A stretch of 64,000 bases of DNA from Phoronis australis (Eukaryota > Phoronida > Phoronidae). The notes beneath the pieces are model-generated. The model worked only from the letters and a program-made list of their open reading frames with translations, was not told the DNA's origin and did not search any database. The stretch is taken from assembly GCA_002633005.1 (NCBI GenBank), contig NMRA01000195.1:653356-717355 (forward strand), written 5' to 3'. Shown here one piece after another: positions 58,101 through 60,524 of this stretch; position 1 is the first letter of the stretch, and every line of letters starts with the position of its first letter. The translations under genes were made by a program, and so were the position numbers.

Positions 58101-59369
58101 GATACAATTCTACAGGTAAGTTATTCTAATATGAGACAGGCCCTCCCTAAGCTGTCGCCTCTCGAGACTGGCAGAGGAGTGACCTCCCCATAACACACAC
58201 ATTGAATTTAATAGCGTTATGTTTTCAATTTCATTGTTGAAACGAAGAATGATTTGAAAAAATTTATCGCGGAAGTATTTGACTAAGTTTGATGGATTTA
58301 AATACTCTCAACTGCCTTTAAAGGTGACCATCTACACATAAAAAAGGTAAAGAAACTTTGACAGATTAGTGAGGACTCAGTGAAATTTGCAGAAAATCAT
58401 CCGGCAAGCAGACTTGATTCTGTCATATAATTTAGTATTAGCCTAGCACTACTGGCACACAATGAATTTATGGATATGACTCATTTACTTAACTGTACCA
58501 TTTTCCTAAAGCAGTAACTTAGGGAACTTTTACTTTTATTGGGAAACTTTTTCTATCAGGGAAACTTATTTACAGTGGCATGACATCCTCTAAATACATT
58601 ACTGGACAGATGCAGGGCTATCTCAGATTACACAGCGATAGAACTCTCCTATCTGGGAGGCAAGAAAGCGATATGTTTTAATTAACTGTCATTTTGGAGT
58701 TTCAGACACATCTTCACAGGTCATACAGGAAACAATCACGGCGTATGACTGTGGAAATTTTCCGGAATTCAACCATATAGAAAAACGAGAATTGAAAAGG
58801 GATCTTTAAGAAAAAGGGATTCTATTCAGTTCAAAATTAAACCCACGAACTTGCTTTATTCCCTTGCTCTGCATTTCCTTGTTTTCGATTGATGTCAGGA
58901 AGGTGAAGAGCTTAACGCCACGCTTCCGCCACTATATGACAAGATTACCCAACTTTCTCCCCTTGAAGTTGTAGCCCACAGTAAAGCAGTAATAGCACTT
59001 TTGTTGGCATTGGAAGGACAGATAGAGTGCAGCTAAGAAAACTTTTGAAAAATATGACAACAAAGAACATCTGACACTAGTACAATGGCGTGGAAACGTA
59101 CAAGGCTACATAAGTGAGTAACAAATATTGTAGCACTGTGGGTAATTGCAGTGAGATTCTAGTCTCCAATCGCAGTGTAATCCGTAAATCTTATTGCGCA
59201 CGATCGCGGTATCCAGGCCCAGTCTAGAGACTCTAGTCTCTACTCGACTCTACTGTCTCTACTCTAGTCAGGACTAGGGATCTGCACAAGGCAATGTAGA
59301 AATGTTTAGTATTACCAGTGTTTCTCGAACTATTTCATCCACCTGCGTCTCCAATTGATGCTGTGACAT
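940..59369 (-). CDS. MED23: MED23, Mediator complex subunit 23 (27 exons seen, C-terminus off window)
   Basis: MED23 is a large helical-repeat subunit of the Mediator tail. It links DNA-bound activators to RNA polymerase II in the nucleus. I assembled the gene exon by exon on the minus strand, using recalled similarity to vertebrate MED23 and GT-AG sites. All 27 exons join in frame and in collinear order, giving 3,668 coding bases (1,222 residues plus two bases). Vertebrate MED23 is about 1,370 residues, so roughly 145 C-terminal residues are missing at the left edge. The start ATG (59,369-59,367) has an in-frame TAG 24 bases upstream. Well-conserved stretches include LMWVLLQFISGSIQKNA, EIESLGIKGFIS and WRFNEFPNAATHALYATC. 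Most introns are 0.4-4 kb; intron 1 is ~5.6 kb (it holds a LINE) and intron 14 is ~24 kb (it holds an LRR-mucin gene on the other strand). Exon 2 appears twice around a one-base gap, which is probably an assembly artefact. The coordinates given are the gene span, not one reading frame. Confidence 0.95.
1579..1651 (-). CDS. MED23: MED23 exon 26
   Basis: This is a 73-base exon too small to stand out alone. The acceptor is TTGACAG and the donor GTAAGT. One leading base completes the Trp codon split from exon 25. PRESLLSWMNAVGL matches the vertebrate PRENITAWMNAIGL. It ends exactly on a codon before exon 27. Confidence 0.92.
2071..2095. repeat. ATGATA-type microsatellite
   Basis: Short tandem ATGATA/GATAAT units, inside a wider GAT/GATAAT-rich stretch from about 1,945 to 2,165 in MED23 intron 25. 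It has no coding meaning on either strand; several overlapping Tyr/His- or Ile/Ser-rich frames there are by-products of the repeat. Confidence 0.8.
2214..2373 (-). CDS. MED23: MED23 exon 25
   Basis: The acceptor CACTCAG lies just right of 2,373 and the donor GTATGT just left of 2,214. It contains WRFNEFPNAATHALYATC, nearly identical to the vertebrate block. Two leading bases complete a Thr codon with exon 24, and the exon ends two bases into the next codon. Confidence 0.95.
2693..4426. mobile_element. DNA transposon-like element with CAGGGATATAC inverted termini
   Basis: The left end CAGGGATATACCCAG and the reverse complement of the right end CAGGGATATACTTAG match, and similarity continues inward (both reach an ACTCGCC motif). 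The directly flanking six bases CAACAG are identical on both sides (2,687-2,692 and 4,427-4,432), so they look like a target-site duplication. No transposase frame survives: the open frames inside are short and unrecognised. CAGGG termini are seen in hAT elements, but those usually duplicate 8 bp, so I leave the superfamily open. It lies in MED23 intron 24. A second, inner inverted pair is reported separately. Confidence 0.75.
2868..3975. mobile_element. Inner inverted-repeat element nested in the 2.7-4.4 kb transposon
   Basis: The sequence around 2,871-2,893 (TATTCGCCCTAATAAGCGCCC) and the reverse complement of about 3,950-3,970 (ATTCGCCGTAAGCGCCC) match imperfectly. They delimit ~1.1 kb inside the larger element. 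This is either a separate MITE-like insertion or subterminal inverted repeats of the host transposon. No coding frame is recognisable. Confidence 0.5.
4680..4817 (-). CDS. MED23: MED23 exon 24
   Basis: The acceptor is TTTTTTGCCATTAG and the donor GTATCC. The peptide contains RDWCLTNDYL and YYKRLVARLVD, matching GWCLSDTYL and YYCRLIGRLVD of vertebrate MED23. The exon enters with two bases and leaves with one, both consistent with its neighbours. Confidence 0.94.
5774..6210. repeat. Dispersed repeat, copy 1 (copy 2 near 49.8 kb)
   Basis: About 430 bases in MED23 intron 23 resemble 49,784-50,155 in the same orientation. Shared landmarks in order are a TGTACAATTT...TTTTGACTTT start, ATCAATAACAT, AAGATGAAA.CTCAA, and GA.ATATGATGTTCCAAA near the end. 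Divergence is high, so this is an old family. It has no open frame. Confidence 0.65.
6310..6408 (-). CDS. MED23: MED23 exon 23
   Basis: The acceptor is CTTCAG and the donor GTGACT. Two leading bases complete a codon from exon 22. RPLTYLFNTLHYYD matches RPVTYLYNTLHYYE. It ends one base into a Gly codon that exon 24 completes. Confidence 0.93.
6817..6916 (-). CDS. MED23: MED23 exon 22
   Basis: The acceptor is ATTCCAG and the donor GTACGT. It starts in phase 0 with VFDLVIHRLIE, matching VFDIVIHRFLE, and runs to IYRFH. It ends one base into the next codon. Confidence 0.93.
7417..7596 (-). CDS. MED23: MED23 exon 21
   Basis: Exactly 60 codons, phase 0 at both ends (acceptor CTGACAG, donor GTATGT). 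It begins NSPEHWL and contains YLPVYFSNVCLRFLP, nearly identical to the vertebrate protein. The central linker (PGSQGALQS) is the variable part. Confidence 0.95.
7815..7922 (-). CDS. MED23: MED23 exon 20
   Basis: Exactly 36 codons, phase 0 at both ends (acceptor TTTCAG, donor GTAAGG). It contains HFEGNEAQVCYLIMQ and FRNRVNDFV, matching HEGNEAQVCYFIIQ and FRNRVSDFV. Confidence 0.95.
8927..8998 (-). CDS. MED23: MED23 exon 19
   Basis: A 24-codon exon, phase 0 at both ends (acceptor TTGACAG, donor GTAAGT). It contains ADLVWKCNVVPIDKLVL, which aligns to NDMVWKYNIVTLDRLIL of the vertebrate protein. Confidence 0.92.
9750..9976 (-). CDS. MED23: MED23 exon 18
   Basis: The acceptor is TTCTTGCCAG and the donor GTAAGT. 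Two leading bases complete a Met codon from exon 17, and it ends on a codon boundary. It contains SENDAIAHFSQQGAPP and VLERLGAKALSQHLRTFADY, both strongly conserved in MED23. Confidence 0.95.
10316..10513 (-). CDS. MED23: MED23 exon 17
   Basis: The acceptor is TTTGCTACAG and the donor GTGAGG. It contains SISGSWCKDLL and HTLECFPNVLADFFRQN, matching SIQGTWCKDIL and HTLSCFPGPLQAFFKQN. A Gly codon is shared with exon 16. Confidence 0.94.
11707..11876 (-). CDS. MED23: MED23 exon 16
   Basis: The acceptor is CCCGTTGCAG and the donor GTAGAT. One base completes a Cys codon with exon 15. It contains ESTSLRLITSLGSAEVQ and SENEELNRALVLTVARA, near-identical to vertebrate MED23. A decayed copy of its 5' part lies 0.4 kb to the right (about 12,195-12,300). 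Confidence 0.95.
12022..12183. repeat. Dispersed repeat, uninterrupted copy (empty site for the 43 kb piggyBac-like element)
   Basis: This stretch matches the sequences that flank the element at 43,069-44,219: a left part (AGGTCAGTG ... CCCAGTTGG.CTG.GCAAGT..GCACAG) and a right part (TTAACAAAG.GTTTATGG.CCCTGGCTGAG.AGATAA...). Here the two halves are continuous through TTTAAC, so this is the pre-insertion form of the repeat. No coding frame. Confidence 0.75.
12195..12300 (-). pseudogene. Decayed duplicate of the 5' part of MED23 exon 16
   Basis: On the minus strand, next to an acceptor-like TTGTAG, the frame reads AESMSL, then a stop, then LISSLG and AEV. Intact exon 16 reads AESTSLRLITSLGSAEV. 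At the DNA level, GAGTGACATACTCTCAGCGC aligns with exon 16 GAGGTACTCTCGGCACTGC, and similarity continues across the splice site into the adjacent intron. The stop codon and small deletions show that it is not used. It is a local segmental duplication lying in MED23 intron 15. Confidence 0.65.
12301..13539. other. MED23 intron 15, remainder
   Basis: AT-rich intron sequence with no sustained open frame and no repeat structure that I recognise. Homopolymer A/T runs are frequent. Confidence 0.5.
13540..13717 (-). CDS. MED23: MED23 exon 15
   Basis: The acceptor is TGTTACAG and the donor GTGAGT. It contains QLLPSVFKS and SAWGILHTLLDMFSYRLHHI, one of the most conserved MED23 blocks, followed by QPHYRVQLLSNLY. 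Two leading bases complete the Ser codon from exon 14, which lies ~24 kb away; the split codon fits exactly. Confidence 0.96.
13718..16520. other. MED23 intron 14, left portion
   Basis: AT-rich and without a supported exon. A short open frame at 14,416-14,676 has no recognisable content and overlaps GGGTGGGCGTTTAAA-type repeat-like sequence near 14,550-14,590. I see no gene here. Confidence 0.5.
16522..17118. mobile_element. Foldback (long inverted-repeat) element
   Basis: About 200 bases at 16,522-16,725 match the reverse complement of about 16,915-17,118. Landmarks are ACCTTAATAA at the outer ends, then AAGTCAAATATCGATAAAAC, then CTGAAAGGAGAAAG. The ~190-base centre is single copy. No open frame of note. 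This looks like a non-autonomous foldback or MITE-type element in MED23 intron 14. Confidence 0.75.
17119..18420. other. MED23 intron 14, no gene seen
   Basis: Open frames of 60-100 codons occur (17,173-17,720) but have no recognisable domain, no splice-supported extension and no flanking regulatory logic. I treat the stretch as noncoding. Confidence 0.45.
18421..18660. repeat. Imperfect tandem repeat, ~44-46 bp unit, about five copies
   Basis: Each unit carries the pattern GATCTGATCTTTATTGGAGATGGGATGAACAT followed by an A-rich ATAGAAAA segment. Copies diverge by substitutions and small indels. It lies ~2.1 kb upstream of the LRR-mucin start. No coding potential. Confidence 0.8.
18661..20774. 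other. Upstream region of the LRR-mucin gene
   Basis: No exon can be supported. Promoter elements of the LRR-mucin gene should lie here, but I see no convincing TATA box or initiator. If the AG at 20,807-20,808 is a real splice acceptor, a 5' exon should also lie here. Confidence 0.4.
20775..32639 (+). CDS. LRR-mucin gene, exon 1 (11.9 kb open exon)
   Basis: One uninterrupted frame of 3,955 codons, unusually long for a single exon. It holds all the extracellular domains. The frame runs on past 32,639 to a stop at 32,756, but those residues lose the Thr-rich character right after a consensus GTAAGT donor, so I end the exon at the donor. Confidence 0.85.
20775..33682 (+). CDS. Giant LRR-mucin-LRR single-pass membrane protein (two exons)
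   Basis: Predicted as 20,775-32,639 joined to 33,266-33,682: donor AAG/GTAAGT, acceptor TTTACAG/GAA, phase 0, 4,093 residues. Order: signal peptide (~1-26, hydrophobic VLIVVMLTL); LRR domain 1 with N-cap CPAPLCSC and C-cap CDCNLNW (~29-458); Thr-rich linker of TTTTQAP/TTTTQVP heptads (~459-555); LRR domain 2 (CPAPMCEC ... CDCYLYW, ~557-984); Thr/Gln/Pro 14-residue tandem array (~1,015-3,341); LRR domain 3 (CPEAGLCTC ... CDCSLNW, ~3,371-3,827); short Thr-rich stalk; transmembrane helix (~3,991-4,015); 78-residue Ser/Glu-rich tail with NVYDNN. Capped LRRs usually bind protein or glycan ligands outside the cell, and Thr-rich arrays are usually O-glycosylated and extended. A cell-surface recognition or adhesion role is inferred; GPIb-alpha is a loose analogue (LRR plus mucin stalk). 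The gene lies wholly within MED23 intron 14 on the opposite strand. The start is uncertain (see the splice-acceptor note). Confidence 0.85.
20808..20809 (+). other. Possible splice acceptor inside the annotated signal peptide
   Basis: The sequence CTCTTAACTTTTCAG/GTTCTG at ~20,794-20,814 is a good pyrimidine tract plus AG. If it is used, the first ~11 codons (from 20,775) are intron, and the signal peptide begins in an unseen upstream exon or at the in-frame ATG near 20,823. Confidence 0.4.
22157..22335 (+). repeat. 21-bp tandem repeat encoding TTTTQAP/TTTTQVP heptads
   Basis: About eight copies of a 21-base unit (ACAACTACAACACAAGCACCA and a variant with ACGACTACGACTCAAGTACCA). It is in frame and encodes the Thr-rich linker between LRR domains 1 and 2. 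The two codon variants are interleaved, suggesting block duplications. Confidence 0.9.
23818..30795 (+). repeat. Coding 42-bp tandem array (~165 units of 14 residues)
   Basis: The unit is roughly TTKAHDQTTQPAGV. Two subarrays are distinguishable. From the start to ~27,890 units mostly carry GVTTKAHDQ/AVTTRAQDR; from ~27,900 to the end units carry EVSTKPHDQ/ELSTKPHDQ (Ser in place of Thr, Glu in place of Gly). In the first part a higher-order period of seven units (98 residues, 294 bp) is visible: the CCTGCCGC.GTAACGACAAGAGCTCA block recurs near 24,113, 24,407 and 24,701. The array holds no stop or frameshift. Thr density is about one in three, with regular Pro and occasional NQT sequons. Confidence 0.93.
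32357..32490 (+). repeat. 24-bp tandem repeat encoding QAQDRTTP-type octads
   Basis: About five copies in frame, in the membrane-proximal Thr-rich stalk after LRR domain 3. Units alternate between QAQDRTT and QAQERTT. This third repeat family is unrelated in sequence to the 21-bp and 42-bp ones but has the same Thr/Gln bias. Confidence 0.85.
32640..33265 (+). other. Intron of the LRR-mucin gene
   Basis: 626 bases between GTAAGT and TTTACAG. It separates the ectodomain exon from the exon carrying the membrane anchor and tail, so use or non-use of this intron would decide between membrane-bound and secreted forms. Nothing else is recognised in it. Confidence 0.75.
33266..33682 (+). CDS. LRR-mucin gene, exon 2 (membrane anchor and tail)
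   Basis: 138 codons plus stop, phase 0 with exon 1. It starts ETTPTRIGQVTS, continues the Thr-rich stalk, then a strongly hydrophobic stretch (VIVIVVAAAIMLFMVIILCI) followed by the stop-transfer residues TRKQQ. The acidic tail contains NVYDNN; a Y-x-N pattern fits the Grb2 SH2-type consensus. Function of the tail is inferred only. Confidence 0.85.
   Translation, partial: ETTPTRIGQVTSPTAQSDGQSNRVVDPTVMPGLTTVTVIVIVVAAAIMLFMVIILCIIGVTRKQQGSQTSKQQLSHSSRNSAQDFSEMEEGSSEENQNVYDNNTFDFLSKESSDETGAKETEGDETVAGLSEIELNMA
34436..34441 (+). terminator. Candidate polyadenylation signal AATAAA of the LRR-mucin gene
   Basis: First canonical AATAAA downstream of the stop at 33,682, giving a ~750-base 3' UTR. 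It is followed by a T-rich stretch. Not tested against transcripts. Confidence 0.45.
34442..36104. other. MED23 intron 14, right of the nested gene
   Basis: AT-rich. A 146-codon open frame at 34,670-35,110 has no recognised domain and begins just after the likely 3' end of the nested gene. I do not support it as a gene. Confidence 0.45.
36105..37220. mobile_element. GCGCCCAC-ended repeat element, copy 1
   Basis: It starts GAGCGATGCAGAGCATTGAAATGCGCCCAC and ends CAATGCGGGCGCATAA; GCGCCC and GGGCGC form short inverted ends. Inside, a GCCACTAGATGGTGCAAAATA or GCCACTAGGGG.CACA motif recurs at ~36,205, 36,335, 36,645, 36,922 and 37,068, each followed by a TC.GTC.GAAA pattern. It is therefore built from degenerate internal repeats. 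A second copy lies at 39,117-40,632. No coding frame. Confidence 0.65.
37309..37383 (+). repeat. tRNA-like segment, possible SINE head
   Basis: The ends GTCCCGA and TCCGGAC pair at six of seven positions, TCTGC/GCAGA forms a perfect five-base stem around a seven-base loop, and GGTTCAAGCC matches the internal B-box promoter consensus. The D and T stems are poorly paired, so it is not a working tRNA. A degraded tRNA-derived SINE is the best guess. Confidence 0.35.
37789..37931 (-). CDS. MED23: MED23 exon 14
   Basis: The acceptor is TCCATTTCAG and the donor GTGAGT. It contains SPALAPAMIETYARLLVY and EIESLGIKGFIS, nearly identical to vertebrate MED23. It ends one base into the Ser codon completed by exon 15 across the 24-kb intron. 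Confidence 0.96.
38428..38596 (-). CDS. MED23: MED23 exon 13
   Basis: The acceptor is ATTTACAG and the donor GTAGAT. It contains STNPERFSRPLGILVESIYG and PLPMKLLDSLTVHAKM, matching the vertebrate order. It shares a Tyr codon with exon 12 and a Ser codon with exon 14. Confidence 0.95.
39117..40632. mobile_element. GCGCCCAC-ended repeat element, copy 2 (interrupted by the gap)
   Basis: It starts GAGCAACGCGGAGCGTTGAAATGCGCCCAC and ends ATATGTGGGCGCATAA, like copy 1 at 36.1 kb, and contains GCCACTAGGGGGCACACCGG. The right part holds a CGGACGCCGGACG / GACGGACG simple repeat (~40,520-40,590). Most of its middle is the 945-base N run, so its real length is unknown. It lies in MED23 intron 12. Confidence 0.65.
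39396..40340. other. Assembly gap (945 N)
   Basis: Unsequenced run within MED23 intron 12, inside a repeat element. The flanking exons 12 and 13 join in frame, so no MED23 exon needs to be hidden here. Open frames spanning the N run are artefacts. Confidence 0.99.
40649..40725 (-). CDS. MED23: MED23 exon 12
   Basis: A 77-base exon that no long open frame reveals. The acceptor is CTTACAG and the donor GTAAGT. It encodes FLKQLQTTNVTISEHS then YAIALLSNA, aligning with FLQQSLRNKSLQMNDYKIALLCNA. One base completes a Ser codon with exon 11, and one base starts the Tyr codon of exon 13. Confidence 0.93.
41604..42014. repeat. 51-bp tandem repeat, eight copies, in MED23 intron 11
   Basis: The unit contains ATGAACGAAGGTTTAGCCAAG and TTATTATGAGTGCATTACAG; copies differ mainly at AGCC/AACC/AATC. 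Because 51 is a multiple of three and the unit lacks a stop in one frame, the plus strand shows a 136-codon open frame (MSALQSRNNERRFSQVI units). I regard this as a repeat artefact. Near-identity of copies points to recent expansion. Confidence 0.9.
42239..42441 (-). CDS. MED23: MED23 exon 11
   Basis: The acceptor is CTTTTCACAG and the donor GTATCG. It starts in phase 0 with LSDFLPVMKLHDILYPEKE and continues to ATCIWIHLSKKAE, matching DFLPVMKLFDLLYPEKE and MTCIWIHLNRKAQ. It ends two bases into a codon. Confidence 0.96.
42818..44310. repeat. Dispersed repeat interrupted by the 43.1-44.2 kb element
   Basis: The left part up to 43,068 and the right part from 44,220 (AACAAAGAGTTTATGGCCCTGGCTGAG...AATAGCCAAGCCCGGAATGGG) together match the uninterrupted copy near 12,022-12,183. 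The left boundary is uncertain. It lies in MED23 intron 10. Confidence 0.6.
43069..44219. mobile_element. piggyBac-like element with TTAA target-site duplication
   Basis: TTAA directly abuts both ends (43,065-43,068 and 44,220-44,223). The left end CTCATTCGACCCTGAGCACC and the reverse complement of the right end CTCATTCCTCCCTGATCCCGCC are imperfect inverted repeats. TTAA duplication is the hallmark of piggyBac transposition. Near 43,430-43,560 a ~68-base direct duplication on the minus strand reads as Asp-rich peptide (DSVDTDGTEWSDLDTDFSD), reminiscent of the acidic N-termini of piggyBac transposases, but no catalytic domain frame remains. It is probably a decayed non-autonomous copy of 1,151 bp. 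The related repeat at 12.1 kb shows the empty site. Confidence 0.75.
44360..44440 (-). CDS. MED23: MED23 exon 10
   Basis: 27 codons, phase 0 at both ends (acceptor GACTTTCAG, donor GTATGT). It contains KGRDQLMWVLLQFISGSIQK, virtually identical to vertebrate MED23. Confidence 0.97.
44738..44935 (-). CDS. MED23: MED23 exon 9
   Basis: 66 codons, phase 0 at both ends (acceptor CCTTAG, donor GTGAGT). It contains LWQHLSAQLIFFVLSQFASF, matching LWQHLSSQLIFFVLFQFASF. The first half is more divergent and Glu-rich. Confidence 0.95.
45556..45651 (-). CDS. MED23: MED23 exon 8
   Basis: 32 codons, phase 0 at both ends (acceptor TTTTATAG, donor GTAACC). It contains PQTELLKYVVRQSYSKDM and LCLNKQ, matching PQTALLRYVLEQPYSRDM and LGLNKQ. 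Confidence 0.95.
46157..46339 (-). CDS. MED23: MED23 exon 7
   Basis: 61 codons, phase 0 at both ends (acceptor CTTTCAG, donor GTATGT). It contains ADFVQSFRPTAQ and WKLNPNNLRFPVQGPLPY, matching SDFVDTFRPTAR and WKLDPATLRFPLKGLLPY. Confidence 0.95.
46806..46901 (-). CDS. MED23: MED23 exon 6
   Basis: 32 codons, phase 0 at both ends (acceptor TGTTTCAG, donor GTGAGT). It contains RNACLLPGYFAVNEV and PWPHW, matching RNACLLPAYFAVTEI and KLPHW. Confidence 0.95.
47655..47747 (-). CDS. MED23: MED23 exon 5
   Basis: 31 codons, phase 0 at both ends (acceptor CACTACAG, donor GTGAAC). It reads GCRDLLRDILEKAQSIP, matching GVRDLLKVILEKILTIP. Confidence 0.9.
48188..48575. repeat. Dispersed repeat, inverted partner of 54.1-54.5 kb
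   Basis: The reverse complement of this block matches 54,058-54,476. Landmarks include AACTTCAACGGAATTT.GTTAT, CTTCACTTATCA, GCGTGATTGAACTC, TGGTGTTCTATTCAGA and AACTGTTAGGC. Divergence is moderate. It lies in MED23 intron 4; no coding frame. Confidence 0.75.
48840..48951 (-). CDS. MED23: MED23 exon 4
   Basis: The acceptor is CTTCCCAG and the donor GTACCT. It contains QAFKVLYKIIGGVDYK, matching LTFKLVRKIIGGVDYK. One leading base completes the Arg codon split with exon 3; it ends on a codon boundary. Confidence 0.94.
49784..50155. repeat. Dispersed repeat, copy 2 (copy 1 near 5.8 kb)
   Basis: Same orientation as 5,774-6,210, sharing the ordered landmarks given there; both end with a GATATGATGTTCCAAA-like block followed by TTTGGCCATT or TTTAGCCATT. 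It lies in MED23 intron 3. No open frame. Confidence 0.65.
51135..51262 (-). CDS. MED23: MED23 exon 3
   Basis: The acceptor is CATAAACAG and the donor GTCAGT. It reads QETKELVLRYYVHNVFSQ then SLLDVLERAVQSSVLSA. This N-terminal part is weakly conserved against vertebrates (QESHEQCIQWIVKFIHGQ), and the call rests mainly on collinearity, splice sites and phase. Confidence 0.85.
52045..52580. other. ~530-bp segment present in one overlapping copy and absent in the other
   Basis: In the first copy, ATTACCAAACAGATACTAG (to 52,044) is followed by this segment and then TTCCGTAGTG (52,581). In the second copy, after the single N, the same left and right sequences are separated by only six bases (about 53,235-53,240). 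It looks like an allelic insertion/deletion. No clear terminal repeats; a small inverted TTACCAGAGAT / ATCTCTGGTAA pair lies inside. Confidence 0.6.
52581..53209. repeat. First copy of a duplicated ~630-bp block containing MED23 exon 2
   Basis: Nearly identical to 53,241-53,871 (offset 662 bases at the exon). Differences are a few substitutions and a three-base indel (AACCTTTTGAG versus AACCTAGTTTTGAG). It ends exactly at the single N at 53,210, as expected for a contig end overlapping the next contig. Confidence 0.9.
52898..53014 (-). CDS. MED23: MED23 exon 2, duplicate copy (probably assembly artefact)
   Basis: Identical in sequence to the exon at 53,560-53,676, with the same acceptor and donor. 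It is phase 0 at both ends, so including both would insert 39 residues without a frameshift. MED23 has no such repeat, and the duplication abuts a one-base gap. Count only one of the two. Confidence 0.6.
53210..53210. other. Single-N contig join
   Basis: The base is N. Sequence just right of it (ATTACCAAACAGATACTAG) repeats 52,026-52,044, and the following ~630 bases repeat 52,581-53,209. Two overlapping contigs were placed end to end instead of merged. Confidence 0.9.
53560..53676 (-). CDS. MED23: MED23 exon 2
   Basis: 39 codons, phase 0 at both ends (acceptor CTTTTCAG, donor GTCTTG). It reads YPDAIEEVFCGLIVKNTEDE, comparable to VIEEAFPGMFMDTPEDE in vertebrates, then ELLKKLLDAQTQ. Confidence 0.88.
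54058..54476. repeat. Dispersed repeat, inverted partner of 48.2-48.6 kb
   Basis: Reverse complement of the block at 48,188-48,575 with about four-fifths identity by eye. It lies in MED23 intron 1, upstream of the LINE. No coding frame. Confidence 0.75.
55050..57520 (+). mobile_element. Degraded non-LTR retrotransposon (LINE) with reverse transcriptase and RNase H
   Basis: Three frame blocks in order, separated by frameshifts near 55,535 and 57,065: 55,050-55,534 (includes the APGPDG motif of non-LTR reverse transcriptases), 55,555-57,093 (GLPQGSPLSSVLFN, catalytic YVDD, LGIKMD, then the start of an RNase H domain with AKDGS and SFRAECEA), and ~57,062-57,364 (TDSLSL and VYIPGHCGI..NVKADELAG of RNase H). 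Order RT then RNase H fits I-group non-LTR elements. No endonuclease domain or first ORF is seen, so the 5' part is missing. It is antisense to MED23 within intron 1 and no longer codes for an intact protein. Confidence 0.88.
55555..57093 (+). pseudogene. LINE reverse transcriptase / RNase H fragment
   Basis: The longest surviving block of the retrotransposon (512 codons). Palm motifs are visible: a degenerate LDLEDACNKVD (usually LDFSKAFDKVD-like), GLPQGSPLS, and the YVDD active-site box. The thumb region and the first RNase H acidic residues follow. It ends by frameshift in mid-RNase H, so it is non-functional alone. Confidence 0.88.
57521..59315. other. MED23 intron 1, right portion
   Basis: No exon supported. 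It contains a short (TATATG)n microsatellite at about 57,969-58,007 and a CTCTACTCTAGTC-type simple stretch near 59,222-59,275. Otherwise featureless AT-rich sequence. Confidence 0.5.
59316..59369 (-). CDS. MED23: MED23 exon 1 (start codon)
   Basis: 18 codons from ATG to a GTAATA donor, reading MSQHQLETQVDEIVRETL. This resembles METQLQSIFEEVVKTE at the vertebrate N-terminus, and joins in phase 0 to exon 2. An in-frame TAG lies 24 bases upstream, so translation cannot start earlier in this exon. A promoter-like cluster lies just upstream. Confidence 0.82.
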
Positions 59370-59478
59370 GTTGAAATTCTCACGAAAAGTCTACATATGT
59401 CACAAAATACGCATTTCAGACAATGATTTGACATATACTAATTCAAAACATTCAATCAAAGGGCGCTGACATTTTGAA

Positions 59479-59495
59479 CCGTGCATTGTGGGCAA
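59479..59495 (-). promoter_or_regulatory. ZNF143/STAF-like site upstream of MED23
   Basis: On the minus strand the sequence reads TTGCCCACAATGCACGG, close to the ZNF143 (Staf) consensus CCCA.AATGCA. It lies ~110 bases upstream of the MED23 ATG. Such sites are typical of housekeeping promoters; binding is inferred. Confidence 0.45.
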
Positions 59496-59636
59496 TTTTG
59501 TGTTTAATTAATTTGAGACATAAAAATTTGAGCTCTTGAATCATCTAGACTTAGTTAAAGAACATCTTTATAAAAATTTTAAATAATAAAATGTTCCTGT
59601 GCTGCTTTTTGAAAAAAATAAATGAACAACACAATT

Positions 59637-59646
59637 ACGCATGCGC
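59637..59646. promoter_or_regulatory. NRF1-like palindrome ACGCATGCGC
   Basis: One mismatch from the NRF1 core GCGCATGCGC, ~270 bases upstream of the MED23 start and near a GCCATTTT (YY1-like) sequence at ~59,681. CpG-containing palindromes are rare in this AT-rich window, which supports a promoter, possibly bidirectional. Confidence 0.45.
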
Positions 59647-59699
59647 TCTACTGGAGAACAAGGTTGGTCTTCCTGAATTGCCATTTTTGGGATTCTTGT

Positions 59700-60520
59700 G
59701 TTTTGTTGAAGTTTTTGCACCCAAAGGTATGCTGTATGAGTCATGGTGACGGTTTGTCGTCTTATGATATAGTTAACTTATTAACTGGTGATATTAGTTA
59801 GGTTATTCACTCGTGTATTGTAATTTTCACGTAAAGGTGAACATTTGCAAATTAAGCGACCCAACCCCACAAAAATTCAGTTGTGAATGTGGATTGGCGT
59901 CCGGTCGACCTTCCGGTGCCAGTGATTCATCATCTGATCATCTCGAGTACAGTGAGACTGTTGATCATTATTGATTTGTCAAGCTTAAAGACAAAAGTGG
60001 TGAGATTAAAAGTTTATTATAAGAGGTCTTTTTGTAGATCTGGATTTAGCACAAATTACAAGTATCCTGGATAAATTTTGACTGAGCTGAGGCCGAAGTG
60101 ATGGCCAGATAAGAAAAGTTTCATAAAATAATATAAAACTCAGTGTTGCAGGTTTTCTTGTTTAGTGGTAATACCTGTCTGTTAGCCTGGTATTAATTGT
60201 GTGCAGTTAATGCACAAGATCACTAATCTAAACTGTGACCTAGTAAGCGATTGCTTATATTTCATATTTGAAATTCAAAAACAAGTATACTTGTTGGCCT
60301 ACTCGTGGTAGCCTCTTGGTGTAACCACTTAAATTGTTTAGTCTAAAGAGTATGCAAAATGCTCTCATTCACAACGAAATTCATCACATGATATTTTTCG
60401 TTTTGATGAAAAAATTATTTGTTTTTTAAACTTTAATGGGTCACTTAACTAGGTCAGGTAAAAACTACCCAAGTTATTTCAGCTATTCATATATCAATCA
60501 GCTGTTCTACTATGTCAGGG
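59700..60520. other. Region upstream of MED23, no gene supported
   Basis: A 63-codon open frame at 59,883-60,074 on the plus strand has no recognised content. A gene transcribed rightwards from a shared promoter is possible but unsupported. Confidence 0.4.
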
Positions 60521-60524
60521 CTCA

